NCBI RefSeq assembly: GCF_003286085.1
Contig: NW_020825322.1
Location: forward strand, 62,001-126,000
Direction of reading: 5' to 3'
DNA: 64,000 nucleotides
Source of the DNA: Drosophila persimilis
Taxonomy: Eukaryota; Arthropoda; Insecta; Diptera; Drosophilidae
Made by a program: the position numbers and the translations under genes. Of the stretch, positions 62,746-64,000 are shown one piece after another (positions within the stretch are counted from its first letter, which is position 1; each line of letters begins with the position of its first letter). The notes beneath the pieces were generated by a model. It saw nothing but the letters and a program-made list of their open reading frames with translations. It made no database searches and was not told where the DNA came from.

Positions 62746-62769
62746 TTATATCGGTATATAATGGTTTGA

Positions 62770-63420
62770 TTTTTTGTGGAACTACATATTTTGTTTAATA
62801 CTTGTTTTAATCAAAATACAATAAAAGCAAGGACTAAGAACTAACCAATTTTGTAGAACATTTATTCATCAATGTCCTTAAATTATGTGGGCAAAACAAA
62901 GGGTTTTAGTTAGCCAGAATTTTTCAACAGTATCTCTAAATTGAGCAATGTGCACGACTATCCTATTTCGTTTTTTTTGCTTTGACCTATTTCGCTAAAA
63001 CATTGTTTTACGCAAAATGCAATGAAATCAATTATTTAAAGTAAGTCAGTCAAGTTGAGAATAGTTTAATTAATCGGATATAATTATGTGGACATGGCTA
63101 AATGTTCTATCTCGCCAGTAATATTCAGCGGAATATCAAAATCGAGAATATGGTTTCCAATCCTTGACGGAGAACGATTAACCTATTATAAGCCAAGGGG
63201 GTATTTCAATTTTCCACTGAAAATAATGAAAATTTAATCATTTTAGCGCACTTCAGCTGAAAAATATCGTGGTTTTTTTAAGTTCATAGTAGAGATGGCA
63301 TGAATCCTCAAGAAGAATTTACAATCAGTAATATATTCCGCCATTTACCTCAAGTAGTTGAACTATTTAAATAGAGGGGGCTTTAGTGGGCTAAGACGCT
63401 TCCACGGTTATTCTGTGCTT
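62770..63420. other. AT-rich intergenic stretch
   Basis: Between the two DRE-type promoters the sequence is AT-rich, without open frames of note or repeats. Confidence 0.5.
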
Positions 63421-63422
63421 TC

Positions 63423-63514
63423 CACTATCGCCCACTATCGAAACATTGAACCATCGATAGCTTAGTAGCGCGATAGTGCCCTAACATCGGTAGTGTCGAT
63501 AGTGCCATCGATAG
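63423..63514 (+). promoter_or_regulatory. DRE cluster and short inverted repeats upstream of the RBM18 homologue
   Basis: ATCGATAG occurs at 63453-63460 and again within 63506-63514, each 7 of 8 bases of the DREF consensus. CGATAGTGCC is repeated at 63471-63480 and 63497-63506, and its reverse (CACTATCG) occurs at about 63423-63440. The cluster ends about 70 bp upstream of the start codon and fits a TATA-less housekeeping promoter. Confidence 0.6.
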
Positions 63515-63584
63515 TTCTCCACCTCTATACACACAAAATCTCACGGATTTAGTTTATTTTTTTTTGTTGATTTTCGCAAGAAAA

Positions 63585-63972
63585 ATGGCAAATGCTGTAC
63601 GTAAACCTAGAAAAAGTGGCATCCATGTAGTATTTGTCATATAAATATGCATTTACAGGCCTGCACAAGTGGCGGAGGCGGCAGTGCTGGAGCTGGTGAA
63701 GGAGCAACAGCAGCAGCGGCGGGGGCTGGCGAGGAACAGCGACGCATCTGGGTGGGAAATTTGGATTCAAGGATCACCGAGTAAGTTGATTGCAGCCAAA
63801 ACGCTGACCCCCAAACCAAACTAATAGTCACTCTCCCCTTGCCAATTATCGGTTTCAACTTCTCAAACTAATGCAAAAATGCGGTCCCATCGAAAAGTTC
63901 GACATGCTGTTCCACAAGGGCGGCCCCATGGTTGGCCAGTCCCGCGGCTATGCCTTTGTTACATTCGCCGAG
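63585..63972 (+). CDS. RBM18-like RNA-binding protein, 5' part (runs off the window)
   Basis: Exon 1 (63585-63596) encodes only MANA and ends at GT|GTACGT-type donor. Exon 2 (63659-63780) encodes a Gly/Ala-rich linker and RRIWVGNLDSRITE, the first strand (RNP2) of an RNA recognition motif. Exon 3, ending at 63972 before GTAGGT, encodes FQLLKLMQKCGPIEKFDMLF and SRGYAFVTFAE (RNP1). The order and wording closely follow vertebrate RBM18 (LWIGNLDPKITE, LLKL.QKFG, FLFHKSG, RGYCFVNFE), a single-RRM protein, so orthology is likely. The rest of the gene lies beyond 64000. The exon 3 acceptor is odd. The alignment predicts a start at 63852, but the preceding bases are CG rather than AG. An upstream AG gives 63828 and adds eight in-frame residues. 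Confidence 0.85.
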
Positions 63973-64000
63973 GTAGGTTCCCCCGCCATACTCTTAGCAC

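Noticed and set aside
1-64000. tRNA, rRNA, CRISPR arrays, known conserved miRNA sequences
   Set aside because: I looked for B-box type GGTTCGAATCC words, rRNA blocks, regularly spaced unique-spacer repeats and a few well-known fly miRNA sequences, and found none. A covariance-model scan was not possible.

Overview
The window looks like insect nuclear DNA, most probably Drosophila. Evidence: compact introns of about 55-90 nt with canonical GT..AG ends, DREF-type TATCGAT promoter elements, a perfect Drosophila core-promoter Motif 1 (TGGTCACACTG), a very high density of (CA)n, (GA)n and (CAG)n microsatellites, and a fly-type homologue of the RNA-binding protein RBM18. The microsatellite load fits an obscura-group species, but I cannot prove the species from sequence alone. 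There is no bacterial, plasmid or phage signal, and I saw no tRNA, rRNA or CRISPR.

Layout. About 1-32.5 kb is gene-poor: intergenic DNA or a giant intron, carrying microsatellites, several minisatellites and two diverged copies of an AT-rich dispersed repeat (about 0.4 and 6.5 kb). A short coiled-coil protein gene lies on the minus strand at 32.5-32.9 kb, with a likely 5' UTR intron. At 36.95-37.97 kb are eroded coding-like fragments, one resembling the catalytic region of a prolyl 4-hydroxylase alpha subunit. A further eroded open frame lies at 46.9-47.24 kb. At 49.4-50.4 kb a clean four-exon minus-strand gene encodes a 277-residue four-transmembrane protein; its splice sites and phases all agree. 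At 59.4-59.7 kb is a relic of a non-LTR retrotransposon reverse transcriptase.

The right end is gene-dense. A minus-strand multi-exon gene or recent pseudogene (about 61.7-62.5 kb) has a mitochondrial-type N terminus, an in-frame TGA and a lost splice donor, with a 40-residue membrane microprotein frame just downstream. A DRE-rich promoter and the first exons of the plus-strand RBM18 homologue run off the window edge.

The most unusual structure is a family of six compact clusters between 47.2 and 59.2 kb, built from alternating TAACAG and CTGTTA hexamers and including the perfect palindrome AACAGCGCTGTT. Related minisatellites with a TAACAGAG core lie at 14.0 and 53.4 kb and share flanking sequence. 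This looks like one undescribed dispersed, hairpin-prone repeat family, possibly rich in Myb-type sites. The genes show no evident joint pathway. Most of the sequence is non-coding, and most long open frames in it are low-complexity artefacts.
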